Origin: Gordionus sp. m RMFG-2023
Lineage: Eukaryota > Nematomorpha > Gordioida > Chordodea > Parachordodidae
Direction of reading: 5' to 3'
DNA: 64,000 bases
Assembly: GCF_954871325.1 (NCBI RefSeq)
Contig: NC_088777.1
Location: 37,549,366-37,613,365, forward strand
The notes below the pieces were generated by a model. The model did no database searches. It was not told where the DNA came from and worked only from the letters and a program-made list of their open reading frames with translations. The translations under genes were made by a program, and so were the position numbers. Each line of letters starts with the position of its first letter. Within the stretch, counting starts at the first letter, position 1. Below are positions 22,965-36,029 of the stretch, one piece after another.

Positions 22965-24230
22965 GTTCTATACCGAACAATTTTACAATATATCTTCAAT
23001 CCCCTCCCCCCGTTTTTTAATATTTTAATTCATATAATTTTTAATATTTTTAAATTTAATAAATTTATATTTTAAATATTTACCTATTATATAAAAGTTT
23101 TAATGATTTTTTTAAATATATATTTTTTTTATTATGTTAATATTTGAAATTGAAAATAAGATTGACAAAAAACAGAAGTATAAACAAATATTTGACAATA
23201 TACTTTATTATACCAAATATATATTAATAATATTAAAAAACTAAAAAATATAACTTATAATTTGTCCATCTATAATGATAACCAATTTTTCAAAAATGAA
23301 AATAGTTTTTCTACTGCTTTTAAGATAATATTGTATTATTGTAGAAATATTTTCTTTATCAAATAAAAATGAAGTATTAGAATTTCGAAGAAAATGAAGC
23401 ATATTATAAACTTAATATCCAGGTAAATGTATATTCTGGTGTGACCGAGGGGAGGGGCATTTCTAAAATAATATATAATAAAAATTGTTTAATTATTATA
23501 ATATTATAAATATTTACAACAATGTGGTATCATTGAATGAAAATTTATTTTAATTTTTTGAGGTTGCAAAAAAAAGAATAGTACAAAATATCGCTTTAAA
23601 ATAAATAGAATATGAAATTTGAATAAAAAATATATTCAAAAGGTATTTTGAAAATTCGCTTTAGATATATCGTCAAATTATATGCTAAATATAGTTTTGC
23701 CCATAGTTTGTTTTAGATATAGACTCTTAATATAATATTTATATTAACATTATTAAACCACATAAAATAACGCAAAAGGTAGAGTCCTATAGGATCAGCT
23801 GTATTCGCCCCTTTTTGTCTGATTGCTTATCACAATTATAAATGATTTTAATAAAATAAGAAAAATTTAAAATATCATGAATCATATTTTGTAATAAATA
23901 GAAGAAAATATAAACATTCTTAAATTATCAAGTTATTAATATTTATATATAGTGCTCTGTATGAATTGCAAAATATTATATTCCAAATATTAGCAAAAAG
24001 ATATAATTAATTAAAATATTTATTTTTTGTATAATATTTTATCTTACAAAAATTTAGTTTATTTACCTACATTTTTAAATCTTAAACAATGATGGATATG
24101 CAAAAAGCCAGTACGACAATATGAAACTTCGACAATAAACTGTAAAATCATTTTTTGGATCCAGAAGAGCCTATTTTGTATGCCCTTGGAGAAATATCAG
24201 AATCACCTGAAACACATATTTCACCTGATG
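22965..24230. other. A+T-rich DNA, nothing recognised
   Basis: A short C-run lies at about 23001-23010. Otherwise this is low-complexity sequence without supportable features. Confidence 0.4.
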
Positions 24231-24234
24231 AAAG

Positions 24235-25179
24235 ATGGGTTACTTTTTGAGGAAAAGTAACAACTTTCATTACTTGTACCAAAAGGTAACGAGTAACGCG
24301 TTTCTAGTGACGATAATGCAAAAGGTATACTTTTAAAATTTTATTTATAAATCTGTAATAATCTTTTTTTAAATTTTATATGCCGAGTTTTTAATTCAGA
24401 TCTACCACCCAATATTGGATTATGCTAAAAGGTGCCAAGTGAACATATAGCAATACATATAGCAATTTGCTAAAAAAAACGACTGAATTTATTTATAATA
24501 TAGTAAGAGTATTTGTCGTTTCAGTTGTACTATATATCATACCCAGTAACGTGCAACCAATAGTTAGTTTCAAAAAAATTACACGGTTCTTACTGGATTA
24601 CTTAGATTTGAACTTACAGGCTTTTTAGAAAGTTTTTCATTTTTATTTTATTTGTTAGAATTTATGTCGTTGAATTTTTTTACAGTCAAGATTATTAATC
24701 GAATGAATATTTAATCAATCAAGGTATGTGAATGTATACTCTTTAATATTATAATTGATTTTATATAGAATATATGTTATTAGTATAATATTCCTTCAGG
24801 TGAAGGTGATTTAACTCTTCTCTGGCATGTTGAGCACTAAGTACTCATGCTTATATAATCAAAATTTTGTAAATCAATTGTTGTTAAAAATAAATAAAAA
24901 ACGATTACATGAGGAAAAAATAAATAACAATATAATTTATTAAAATTTTTAAGTTACTTTTTTTAAATGGCGAGTATCATGTTCCTATTTTACAAAATAA
25001 CGCGTAACGGTAAACCGATCATTTTGCCGGAAGAGAACAATTAACGGCAACGTGTTTTTTTCAGCTCGTTTCTTTTTTGAAGTAATTTACAGCACTACTT
25101 AAATATAATGCACAGTTTGTTAAAAGAGTTACTCCTGAAGCGCAGTTACTTTTTCTTAAAAACACCTAAAACACCGCTA
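24235..25179. mobile_element. hAT-like element with GTTACTTTTT-rich ends (approximate)
   Basis: The right end reads GTTACTTTTTCTTAAAAACA and finishes ACACCGCTA at 25179; its complement begins TAGCGGTGTTTT. The left part carries GTTACTTTTTGAGGAAAAGT near 24239 and GTAACGAGTAACGCG near 24287. The same kind of end occurs at 52748-53335, where a hAT dimerisation-domain remnant lies inside. The left boundary is not sharp and no target duplication was matched. Confidence 0.45.
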
Positions 25180-25387
25180 TCGTGAGCGGGATCTAGCTAT
25201 GTTGAATAGAATATAATATAAATTTGTTTAAAATTATGCTGAGTTACTTACTGAGTTAAATAATATTTTTAATCCATTTTATAAATTCAAATTTTAAAAC
25301 TTAAAAACTATATAAGACGATATCGTATTATTTTTTATCAATTGCAGAAGATATTAAAATAGATAAAATAAAATTTCCATTTCCATC

Positions 25388-25633
25388 CTACAAAAAATAT
25401 TTTTCTCTTCTAGAAGATATGCAATGTTTGAGGATTGGATGAAGATTTTCAACTTGTGGATATCGTTGATATCCTGATAAGAGCAGAAAATTAGGATTTT
25501 TGACCACAGCTTTCACGCTGTGCCTGCCACAATAACCATTTAATGACCAAAGCTGTGCCTGCCACAATAACCATTTAATGACAAAAGTTGATGCGGAGAT
25601 AGCTTTAGTAGAAGATTTAAAATAATAACCCAA
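25388..25633 (-). other. Unrecognised open frame containing a 35-bp tandem duplication
   Basis: An 81-codon minus-strand frame is interrupted by no stop, but part of its length comes from a direct 35-bp duplication: GCTGTGCCTGCCACAATAAC begins at 25517 and again at 25552. This doubles the peptide FVIKWLLWQ...-like segment in shifted frames. The rest (GYQRYPQVENLHPILKHC) matches nothing I recognise. Probably non-coding or a transposon shard. Confidence 0.2.
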
Positions 25634-25639
25634 AACTCA

Positions 25640-28410
25640 TCCAAAAGTGAGTTTTTATGAGAAAAATAAAATATGTCTATGAAATATAGCTGATAATATA
25701 ATTAAAAAATTGGGAAGATTAAGATCCTTAAAGGTGAGATTCATAAGAATCTAGGTTTTTATATCTCCAATCAATCAAGTTCAAACATTTTTAATATAAT
25801 AAACACATTTTATTCTTCTTAGCATTCACCGATTACCAAATATCAATAAAATATAAATTGATAAAAATGACCAATAAAAAAATAAAATGCTCTATTTTAT
25901 AGACTTTAGTATGTTATCTTTGGAACTTATTTCCATTCAAACACTTTAAAAGGCTCTTTACCAAAAAATTTTTATCCTAAGAACCAAATACCATATTAGT
26001 AATATCTCAAGGGGTTGGGCATCAAAATGAAAAAGCGAGAAAATGTTTATAAAAAAAGAAGTTAAAACAGTTGATAACATTATTACATAATACTTATATA
26101 TTTTTTAAAATTTCAGAATCATATATAAATATAATATAATATTTTTATAATAGAAAGGTTATAATTTAAAATAATATGAAAGTATAGTAAATATAAAATT
26201 TAAATCAATCGATGATCACAGTGGGGAAAATAAATATAAAAATATTGGAAAAAGGAGATTTTGGAATCTTTCAAATGAGGTCATGAACATTGTTTAAAAT
26301 AAATGCTATTTATGAATATAATATCTATAAATAAATATTTATAGTTATTACTATATTTATTATATCTTAATACCTAGAACTTTTGTTTCGACTCTTAATT
26401 TAAAATCGATAATTTATTGATTTTGTAAAGGAACTTATCAAATATTTTTTTAAAAGAAAACTCGTAAAAGAATAAAGTCCAAAATTTTGGAGTTAATATT
26501 ATTTTTTGGTTATTTAATAAAAAGTAGGAACTCGCATGAACCTCATCGTTTATAATCAGATTTCTAAATAATATAATTTTTAATAAAAAAAAACTTTAAC
26601 ACTAGTCTTGTACTCAAAAATAATATTTTTCTTTACCCATCTTATTATTTGTAAATCCTAGATTTGGAATCAATTATTTTGAATCATAATCTAAATTGAA
26701 AATTTAGAAAGTAATCTCCTGGTTCAGGGTTCATTTTACTGTATATATTGAATGCTTACTTATAGTTTTGATTAATCTTGTTAATCTCATACATTTAAAT
26801 GGAGAAATCACTTTTAAGATCATTTTAAAATATTTACATTTCTTTATAGTGATTTTAAAGTAAAGAGCTACCTTTGTATTTGTATATGATATAGCAGCAC
26901 TATTTAAAAATAAAATAACGATAGAGGTAGTAGCTAAAGCACACTACTTTTTTTGAGAAATCAAATTATAATGATTTAATTTTAATTTTAAAATTTAAAC
27001 AATAAAATTTAGAAATAAATTTAATATAGAATAGAATATTTAAATTTTTTATTAAGTTCGTTGTTGGTAGTTTTATTTTATACTAATGTCAAATTTAAGA
27101 TATTCTTTCAGGCATAGCCCTTATAATCACTTTTGTTTCAGTTAAATGAGTTTGGTCAAAATCGAGTAAGTTTAACCTTATTTGGCCAAGAGTATATTTA
27201 GAGCTTTTTTTAAAATGCCGAATAATTGGTTAAAGATTCGAATCCAATCCTAAATTTTCGAAATAGGCCTGAGTCATCAGAATTTTTTATTAAAATGTTA
27301 ATGATATTTCAACGAATTTGAGAAAACTATTAGAGAAGTTAGTGTCCTGGATCGAATTATTACTAATCAGCCGGCTAATTTCGACAAAATAGTCTTAAAA
27401 GTAAAACAAAAAAGCAAAAGATAACAATGCCATCAAATACATAAAACAAACAAAAATAGGGTGTCACTTTTCAACCTAAGTCAAACAACATTAAGTGATA
27501 AAATTAAAGTGAACCAAGACATAGTTTAAAGGATAATAAATAATTATGTCGGTTATTTTTGAAATGAATATTCATAGAAACATTTATAAAAAATAATAAT
27601 AATTTGAAATCGATATAGATAATCTATTCGGATTGGCCTTTGCAAGGCTTTAATTCGCATGCATAATATCTGATTTATATCAGCTGCTTATTTTCGAATC
27701 CCTGGTTAAATCTGACGAATCCAGTATTATAAAAGTATGAGAACAAGATTTTAAAAAAGGAATATCGAAGAATGCATTTTTTTTTAAATCTGCGCCTTCC
27801 CAAAGCCCTCCAGGCAAACAATTTCTTGTTACGGCCCTATCTGAATATAATTTTATAATTCAGGTTGAAGCAGAATACAATAAAAAAAAGTATAATTAAA
27901 AGAAAAATAAATCAATCTCTATAATTCATATTCACAAGGCTAATTATATAAACTTCATGAGGTACCCTCAATTCCAGAAGATCATTATTTTTAAACACGT
28001 TGATTTTGATTTATTAATTATATTTATATATGTCGTATTTGGGATAAGGAATTCACGGGGATTTGGAAACTCCCATTTTAAATCATTTATGAGGGAAAAT
28101 TTTTAAATTATTAAAAACGGATCTAAATGGAAATGATGTGTGGAGTACTTGCATTGTTTTGTGAATTTCAGACAATTTTGCTTGAATTTTTGAACCACTT
28201 CTTATTTTATAGTAATAATTTTTATATATTTTTCATATAAATTTTTTTTAAAAAATACACAAAATTTATGGCAAATTATTTGATATTCAGTGCGTGCGCT
28301 CTCGTCATGTTGCATACATTTCCGATGAAATCTAGTAGTTCAACTTTAATCGCCCTCGATAACTTATTTAGAATTAAGGAAATCGGAATTCCCATAAATT
28401 CCCAATATGA
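25640..28410. other. A+T-rich DNA, nothing recognised
   Basis: About 2.8 kb with no supportable gene. Slight GC elevation at 27340-27460 and 27780-27840 does not translate into anything recognisable. Confidence 0.4.
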
Positions 28411-28420
28411 AATATCGAAT

Positions 28421-28597
28421 TAGTGTTGTTAAACGGTCCGATCTGGGTCGATTTTTAAAATGGCCCGATTAAGATTTTAGCCAAAATAATTAGGCCACGA
28501 GATTTAACAAATATAGGTCCAAACCTATCTGCCATTTATTGTTTTGGCTAAAATCGCCGTTTTTAAAAATCGACCAAATCGGGCCTTAACAACACTA
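28421..28597. mobile_element. hAT-type MITE, TAGTGTTGTTAA family, complete
   Basis: The 177-bp element starts TAGTGTTGTTAAACGG and ends with TTAACAACACTA. The subterminal CCGATYTGGGTCGATTTTTA is also inverted. Perfect 8-bp direct repeats tatcgaat flank it at 28413-28420 and 28598-28605. The TAGTG end and 8-bp duplication fit hAT. It carries no gene. Related, more worn copies lie at 36606, 40919, 41340, 44292 and 51959. Confidence 0.85.
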
Positions 28598-28656
28598 TAT
28601 CGAATTTATATTTTTTTAAATAATCATAAAAAAGTTTTAATATAATTAATAATTAT

Positions 28657-28923
28657 CAGAGACCTGCATACCCGTCCCTAATTTTTTTAAATAAACCTTG
28701 GCCGGGTCTGAAAATTTTTTTAAAAAGCAGGCCGCCTATTTTTTAAAACCAAATAATTTAAATCGCCATTATTAGCTATAAAATTTAAAAATAAATAAAA
28801 TATATTTTAAAAAAATCCGGGCGGAGTCTAAAAAATTTTTTAAAAAAAAAAATCCGGGTCGGGCCTGAAAAATAAAACCTGGGCCGGTCGAGCCGAAAAA
28901 AATGGTACCTCTGCAGGTCTCTG
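28657..28923. mobile_element. GC-rich hAT-type MITE, CAGAGACCTGC family, complete
   Basis: The element starts CAGAGACCTGCATACCCG and ends GGTACCTCTGCAGGTCTCTG. It is flanked by perfect 8-bp repeats ataattat at 28649-28656 and 28924-28931. It is 267 bp. Internal GGCCGGGTCTG-type blocks alternate with A/T tracts. Non-coding. Confidence 0.9.
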
Positions 28924-29267
28924 ATAATTATATTATATACACTATATTTTTAGTATGTTATAATAATAATTATTTATTTTTAAATGTTTTTATGCAAAAT
29001 GTAAAACAAATAATATAATTTATAAGTAATTTAATTAATCAGGTTGAAGGAAAAAAAACAATAAAAAGTATAATTAAAATTTTTAAAAAATCGATCTATA
29101 CTATACATAATTATATATTACTAAGTTTATAAGTAATTATGTAATTAATCAGGTTGTTTAATTAAACTAACATGTTAAACAAATAAGGTCGCATGATATA
29201 TTTATAATAAAAAAAATTAAATCGCTTCTTACTAAATTTCTTCTTATGTAATTTTATACTATTATAT

Positions 29268-29329
29268 GAATAAGAATAAGAATAAGAATAAGAATAAGAA
29301 TAAGAATAAGAATAAGAATAAGAATAAGA
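29268..29329. repeat. (AATAAG)n hexanucleotide microsatellite
   Basis: About ten uninterrupted copies of AATAAG. They create spurious Asn-Lys and Tyr-Ser repeat frames on the two strands. Confidence 0.95.
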
Positions 29330-29366
29330 TGGGTGGAATCGCAAATTATTCTTCTATAAATAATAG

Positions 29367-29629
29367 AGCCTTGGTCCGATTCGATTTAAATTTAAAAAAA
29401 TTCTTTTATGAAATAGGTCGGATCCAATTTTTTTTTTATTGGACCGAAGAAATACCATATTTCAAGGAAATTGAAAAATTATAAGCGTTGAAGAACGATA
29501 AATAATTTTTTAAAAATATTTGGAAAATAGAATGAAATACAATTTTTGTCAATATCAAGGTCCGATCCGAAATAAAAGACCCGAGTTTGGCCGGATCGGA
29601 TTGGATTAGCATCTATCCTATAGGGCTCT
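29367..29629. mobile_element. Possible worn hAT-type MITE (TAGAGCC ends)
   Basis: TAGAGCCTTGGTCCGATTCG at 29367 faces GGATTGGATTAGC and GGGCTCTA ending about 29629, an imperfect inverted pair. No target duplication could be matched. The call rests on weak inverted ends and the GC-rich motifs. Confidence 0.3.
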
Positions 29630-29639
29630 AGTAAATTTT

Positions 29640-31850
29640 CGTAAAATGATGTTATTGTTAAATAATATATTTTTTTTCTTTACTAATTATAAAATTATTT
29701 TTAATTTGAAGTCAAAAAAAATATTATGGTAAATTTCATGGCAAATTAGCAAGAGTTTCAACCTAACTACCTCCGATTTTTCTAAAATTTTTACTAAAAT
29801 TTGCATATATTATAACTAAGAAAAATGTTAAATTTTAGCCTCCGACTCCGAACAGCGGCTAAGATAAAATGAGACATTTAGTGCAAAATGCACTCCTTTA
29901 TTGATATCTTTGGATAAAATTAAAATAGAATTTAAATTTCCTTAAATAGCCCAATGGTATAAATTGTTAAACATTTAAATGTCAAAAACCGGAAATAGAC
30001 TTCCATGATAGATCTTTGAATCAAATCGGCATTTATTTTCTCTCAAATTATTTTTATTTATAAATATGCAAAATCTCAAGTTGGGCCGAGAACTTTAGGA
30101 GATATGGCATTTTAATTTTATTTTTCATCATAATATCTATAAATTATATTTTAAAAAATGTTAATTATTTTCAAATTTGATTCATTAATTACAATTTTAT
30201 TTTAAAAGATTTGAGATGATTACAATTGATTATTCATTATTAAAACTATCTTTATTTTTATTTATAAACTAAAAATTATAATGTTAAACAAATTATGATA
30301 TGACTAATAATTTACCAAAAAATATTTAGTTGCTAGTTATGTTTTATTTTACATAAAGTAGTGGCATATACATTGGTCATCGTTTGTTTCTATCATTTAG
30401 GCGTAAAAATTTTTATTATTTAAGCGTTCTAAACATTTATACATACCTAGCGACTCCACTGATTTGATAGGAAAATAAATGTTTCAAAATGTCGTAAATT
30501 TAGTTTAAAAATTTTTTGCCTCGAAATTTGTAATAGATTAATTTTTTTTAATCAAATTTCTAACTCTCTATTCTCCCCCCCCCCCTCATAAGGTAAGACC
30601 GAACAATAAATGTCATAATGGTAATATTTTAAAAATTAACAAGTGGGTGTGTGTAAAACCCGACTCAACCCTAATACCCTATATTCTGATAAGACACGTG
30701 AGTTGAGTTGATCTGTTAAAGTCTGAGGAAAATTTATTTGGGCCGGGTCGGACCGGCAAATTTAATAAATTCTGATATTTCATAGAAGTGATAATCCATA
30801 AAGTATAGTGTTTTTTAATAACCCTTCCCCAATATTACAAATAGTTGTTTATTTTGGTGTTCAACAACATATATTTCAGTTTAGCCCCTGTATTTAAAAA
30901 ATATTTAAAAATTACTGGGCAACTTTAATAATAAACTGAAACCGGACAAGGAAAAATCTATCTTCTACCGGGCCGGGTTGTATGGCTAAAAAAATTTATA
31001 TTTGCAGAACTTAAGTATCAGGTCGGTATAAAAAAAGATTAGATGAGTCGAATTGTGTTTGGAAATATTTTTATTATAATTTGAATCTAATCAGGGATAT
31101 CTATAAATCATGGATTGATTGTAGGGGAGCTTATGCATGTAGGGTGCAAGAGAACGTCAGCTCTCTCCATTTATAATATAAACTATAATTGTATAAGAAT
31201 GTAAATTTGAACCTAATCGAATATTATACATACTTCATGAACTAAAAAAGATTTAGAAAATATTTAAAATTTAAATTCTTTATAGAGGAAAATGGTATTC
31301 TAAATATAAATGAAAACTATATCATTAATATTTATAATTGAAGTTTAAATTCCTAATAAGTAGGTTTTAAGAATAAACACCCTATTTTAATTTGACAATT
31401 TTTCAGAATTATAACATATGAATATGGCATTTATAAAATTAGAGGACATGGGGGACTATTTTCATATATATATATTCTTTATTTTGATTAGCAAATAATT
31501 TTAAATGAATAAATGAATATTTATTAATCTTAAATATTAATTTTTATTATATTATATATACTTTAGACTTTTCACTTAAATTTGATATTTAAAAAAATTC
31601 CTAAAATTTCTAAAATCCCTAAATTTAATTCGAATTATGATATTATCAGTAAGTTAATACACTTTAAAGCCTATAGTGTTAAATCAATATTTTAAAAAGA
31701 TTAATTTTATGTTCGAACCCTTATTTTTTTGGTATACCAACTATAACCTATTGCTAAACCCAGGTAATGATATATAGCGATGAAGGTCATATTGAAATTT
31801 TCTAAACAATGACTAAATTATATTAAAATGCAATAAGACCCATTTTTATT
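29640..31850. other. A+T-rich DNA with transposon shards
   Basis: Near 29985 a CAAAAACCGGAAATAG piece matches the termini of the long-TIR transposon at 6053-8427. A C-run lies near 30578-30588. At 30650-31040 there are several GGGCCGGGT/GGTCGG motifs like an eroded GC-rich MITE with unreadable ends. No gene. Confidence 0.35.
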
Positions 31851-31859
31851 TAATATATA

Positions 31860-31972
31860 ATGGTGGAATCGCGCAGTTGCTTCCACCACTTAGTTGACTT
31901 TAGAAAAAAACCTGGTCATTGCTGAATTCGAACCTAGTCAAGGTACGACGCTGTCTAATATTTTAATAAGAC
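31860..31972 (-). mobile_element. tRNA-derived SINE, worn copy
   Basis: On the minus strand an RNA polymerase III B-box-like AGGTTCGAATTC lies at 31935-31924. It is followed by CAGCAATGACCAGGTTTTTT and, further on, GGAAGCAACTGCGCGATTCC. The same order with small differences occurs in the copy at 52330-52490. The A-box half is eroded. It is called a SINE because the shared block extends well past the tRNA-like part. Confidence 0.5.
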
Positions 31973-31989
31973 AGATAAAAAAAATCAAT

Positions 31990-33860
31990 AACGTAAAAGC
32001 TTTGCATCATTACTCGTTATACGAATGTATACACCCATCAGAGTACAGGAAAGTAGGTCCAAAATAAAAATAAATCTGATTAACTATTCAAAAAAGCATA
32101 GTTTCTATAAAATATATATATTAAATATTTCAAATAGTCTATACCTTGAGAATTCAGAATATGTTTTATATATCCAGATCATCTTTATATTAATAAATTT
32201 ATTTTGTTTTAAACAAAAACAGAGCCATCCTGCCCCTATCTTCTTCCTATATTATTTTACAATTTTATTCATTTTCGATTATTTCTTATAACATAAAAAA
32301 GAAATAGCTGTTAGGGTAAATTTTTTAAATATTTTTTAAGTAGGAAATATGGATTTAACTTTATGTTCGGTTTGGATCAGGTCGGGAGAATTATTTTTAA
32401 AAAATTTTTAGCTTGCGGGTTGGTAAAATAATTCTCTTTTTACGGGACAGGACAAAAAATGTGCTTTTGCAGGTCTCTAGCTCAACTATGTCTTAGTACA
32501 CATGAGTACGAATCGAAATATTAGATCTTGTCAGCTGATCTAAGAACAAAACTAACGGAATATTAAGAAAAATGAAGAAAAAAACCTCTTTTTTTATCAC
32601 CGTGTCCTTTTTCAGAAACATGGTGACACAAAATATAGTATCCATTTTTAATTTAAATTACATAACGAAAAAACAATTATTTAAAAATAAGAGTCATATA
32701 TATGAAAAAAGAGGACAATTATGCCCAAATACAAAAATTTTCGTATTTTATTTATTAATGTTAAAGTCTCTGTTTCCTATAATGATATTAAAAAATGGAT
32801 CTTCCTTACTGGTCTTTTGAACTTGTTCTCTCGAAAAATTAGAAAAATTAACATACTTTATTGCTTAACGAACATTTCATTTCTAATTAAATTTTTTATA
32901 TATTCTGGAGATTATCTAATAAGTCTCAAAATATTTGGAAGCATTTCAAAATTTTCACCAATTAAAATAATATAATTATCTATATATATATTATATATAT
33001 AAATCTTATTATACCTGACTCATAATAGGTTTATTTTAAATGACCGAATATTTCTTGCTTCCTTTTAGTAAAATTTTAGAATATTTCTTGCTTCCTTTTA
33101 GTCTTTTAGTAAAATTTTAGAATATTTTTTAATTATTAAAATTTTCGTAGTTATTTATAATAATAACTTTATGACTTAAAAGGAGTAACTGGAAAAAACT
33201 AAAAAATAAAATAAAATGATAATAACAACAGATAAAATCTATATATTTTATTGGTTTTTCTTAAATTTTTAGAAATATTTATGTGTAATTTTTTTTAATT
33301 ATTTTATGTTATAATGATTTATTTATGTCTATCTATAGCTATTATATTTTATAATTTTATTTAAAAACATATAGAATCTTTAAAAAAAATTATGTAGCTT
33401 GATGGAAATTAGAATTCATTTTTAATCCGCATAAAATATTAATATTTTTTTTTAAATAAATAAATAAATTACACCCCCTTCTAAAATTAGATTTTGAATA
33501 AATTGTCTGATTTGACAATAATTTTAAATTTCCTTCAACGTAGATAGTTTAATGCATATTTTAAAAATATTTCTTGTTTTGTTTGCCTTTTTTCTCTCTT
33601 TAAAGTTCGACACCTAGCTTAGAATTCGCTATAAAGTTTGCATAGTTTTATATTACCAAAAAAAAATATATAAAAATATATTTTATAATCAATGTCATTA
33701 AACATAAAAAAACCACTTTAATTTAATGTAATCAATTTTGCGTATAATGAGTGTATAAAAATATTTAATATTTTGATTATTTTAATAATTTCCATTTTTT
33801 TTTCAATCAAGCACTCGGAAGACAAGTATTACATTGTAGAATAAAATCTTGGTTAAATTA
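31990..33860. other. A+T-rich DNA; right end of a GC-rich MITE at 32479
   Basis: TTTTGCAGGTCTCTA finishing at 32479 is a right end of the CAGAGACCTGC family, with GGTCGGGAGAATT and CGGGTTGGTAAAATAAT blocks before it; the left end is not readable. Overlapping plus-strand frames at 32572-32975 are A+T-driven and unrecognised. A two-copy direct repeat (ATTTCTTGCTTCCTTTTAGT) lies at about 33051-33101. Confidence 0.4.
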
Positions 33861-34169
33861 CAAAGGTCCATTGGCGTACGCAGAGGGGGGGGGCAGGGGG
33901 ACATTCCCCCCTCCCCCCAAAGCTAAAAAATGCAGATGCCGGATATATTTTTTAAAAATATTATTGTTTATATTAATTTATATTTGTTAATATTTATTCG
34001 TATCTCATATTAAATATATATTTAATTACATTTATTATCACATTTATCTACTAAGTTATTTTATCAATTAATTTCGATTTCAAGTTTTCCGGCGTAATAT
34101 TTACTTATTATTTTCAAATTTATAGTGGCGTAATATTTATCTACCATTTTCAAATTTCTAGTCAAATAA

Positions 34170-35440
34170 TAATTATTTCTGAAACTTCTTGTCCAACAGG
34201 GAAAAAGAAATTGCAACCTTGTCCAACAAGATAGAGTCTCTGCCATCGCAGTAACAGCTTTTAAGGAGTTAGAAGAGCCAATTATTTGCTATTACTGAAA
34301 TATCACAATGGCCTGAAAGAAATATTTCCTCAGAAGCAAGAAAATTATTGGATTCAATGCTTTTTTTCTCATTAAAATGTATTATTTAATTATACAACTA
34401 TTTTATGTATTACTTTTCAAAAACATGACATTGACTTGATTAAGAAGACGAGAATAGCGGAGAGCCTTTTATCAGAACTCAAGGAAATTAGGGCTAATGT
34501 TGATGAAGAATTTCATATTTTATATTTTATTGTAGAGTCAAAAGCAGGGCTATACGTGTTTAATATTTGTCTCCCTCGACTTGTAGCAAGGCAAGCTCAT
34601 CGTTAAAACATTAATATAGGATCAGTAGAAGAGTATATCTTAAATACAGATACATTTATAACCCAAATAAATGAATTTTTAATTCATCATGCAGCACTTA
34701 CTAATCTGCAAATATTACTTACACAAAAGCCTTCCCAACCTTTTTCAGATGGTGATAGAAAAAAAAATACTTGTTAGATTTTTATTATGAAGATGTTAAA
34801 GTATCTTATGATGCCTTACTAGCTGAATAACTATGTTTACAAGATTTATTATGCTTGATATAGTCTCAAAAAATGCTATGGATGCTCTGCATTATTTCAA
34901 ACACATTTTAGATTAAATTCCCAATGTATTAAAAGGGTTTATAAACTCTTCCCATTAACTAATGAGAGAACATTCTCTTTTTAAGAAGAATAACAGAGGC
35001 CTGCAGAAGTATTATTTGCAGGGCACGGCCCGGATTTTTTTAAAGATTTTTTACGGCCTGGCCTGGGTTTTTTTTTAAACAGGCCAGGCCCAGCTTTTTT
35101 TAAAAAATTTTTAAGCCAGACTCGGCTTTTTTTAAAAAAATTTCAGGCCCGGCCCGGCTTTTTTTAAAAAAAATTTTCAGGCCCGGCTCGGATTTTTTTA
35201 AAATAAATTATATTTAATTTTGATTTTTATAGCTAATAATAACGATTTCCAATATAAGCTTTTTTAAAAAATACAGCGCGGATTGGGTGTTTTTTAAAAT
35301 AATTCAGGCCCGGATTGGGTGTTTTTTTTAAAATAATTCAAGCCCGGCTTGGGTGTTTTTTTAAAAAAATTTCGGGCCCGGCCGAGATAATTGAAAAATT
35401 AGCTCAATCACAACGAAGATTGGATTTTACATTGTAAATA
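34170..35440 (+). pseudogene. hAT transposase pseudogene (MYM zinc-finger protein 1-like family), copy 1
   Basis: Plus-strand pieces follow the family order: ISQWPERNISSEARKLLDSM (34292-34351); RIAESLLSELKEIRANVDEE (about 34455-34514); ICLPRLVARQAHR and NINIGSVEEY (about 34570-34640); TNERTFSF of the C-terminal dimerisation domain (34959-34982); and, after the inserted MITE, IIEKLAQSQRRLDFTL with a stop near 35437. Related proteins read 'ADSLLSELRN...PR....QRHR.N......EEYYR..IFIPFLD'. Large deletions and frame changes have removed most of the catalytic region. About 40 residues between the dimerisation motif and the tail are missing next to the MITE. A second copy lies directly downstream. 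Confidence 0.75.
34994..35385. mobile_element. GC-rich hAT-type MITE inserted in a hAT transposase, right end lost
   Basis: CAGAGGCCTGCAGAAGT at 34994 is a CAGAGACCTGC-family left end, preceded by aagaataa. The neighbouring transposase copy has the uninterrupted site AAGAATAA at about 36583-36590, an empty-site control. Six or more CCCGGCCCGG/TTTTTTTAAAA blocks follow. The right terminus is absent and transposase coding sequence resumes near 35385, so one deletion removed the MITE end and part of the host element. Confidence 0.75.
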
Positions 35441-36029
35441 TATAATATACAAAATGCAATTATTCCTAAGAAACATTTTGTGTAAAGGCTCAAAAAATTC
35501 AAATTTCTATTTTGGGTCATTTAAGTGATTCTTTACATATAATTTTTTTATAATTCACATTAATTTAAAATTGTGTATTAGAAATAGTTATTAGTCCTAA
35601 TAAATTTATGCTTGATATTTTAAAAAAACAATAATATTACTTAAAATATTTTATTATACCCCCCCAGACCAAATTACTGCGTACGCGCCTGCAAAGGTCA
35701 ATCGATATAAATCAGATGTTTAAGCAACAAGGGGTGGCCAGGGGGACGAACCCACAAACCTTCCCCTTCAAAGTAAAAAAAATTATGCCGGCTAAAATAT
35801 TTTTCAATTATTACTGTTTTATAATTATTTATTTAAATTTTATAATAATCATTCCTATCTCATATCTCATATATATTTTAATTTACATTAATTTATCATA
35901 TACACTGCAAAGGAAAAATAAGCTACTAATTTATTTTATCAATTAATATCAATTTCAAATATTACTTAGTGTTTCCACCAAATCATTTGAAAATTTATAC
36001 ACTAAAACGAAAGTAAAATATTTCGAAAA

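Larger units (their letters stand above)
33869..35691 (+). mobile_element. hAT transposon with MYM-finger-like transposase, complete ends
   Basis: Left end CATTGGCGTACGCAG and the complement of the right end, CAGGCGCGTACGCAG, are inverted partners. Perfect 8-bp direct repeats caaaggtc flank the element at 33861-33868 and 35692-35699. G-rich (left) and C-rich (right) subterminal runs are typical of this family. The element is 1823 bp and contains a broken transposase on the plus strand, itself split by a GC-rich MITE at 34994. Both ends and the duplication are seen directly; the family name comes from the protein. Confidence 0.88.

Noticed and set aside
29162-29484. Asn-Lys and Tyr-Ser repeat proteins on both strands
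   Set aside because: Both are direct translations of the AATAAG microsatellite.
32025-32975. Overlapping Lys/Phe/Ile-rich plus-strand frames
   Set aside because: Composition is what random A+T-rich DNA gives, starts are weak, and the frames overlap each other without any recognised motif.
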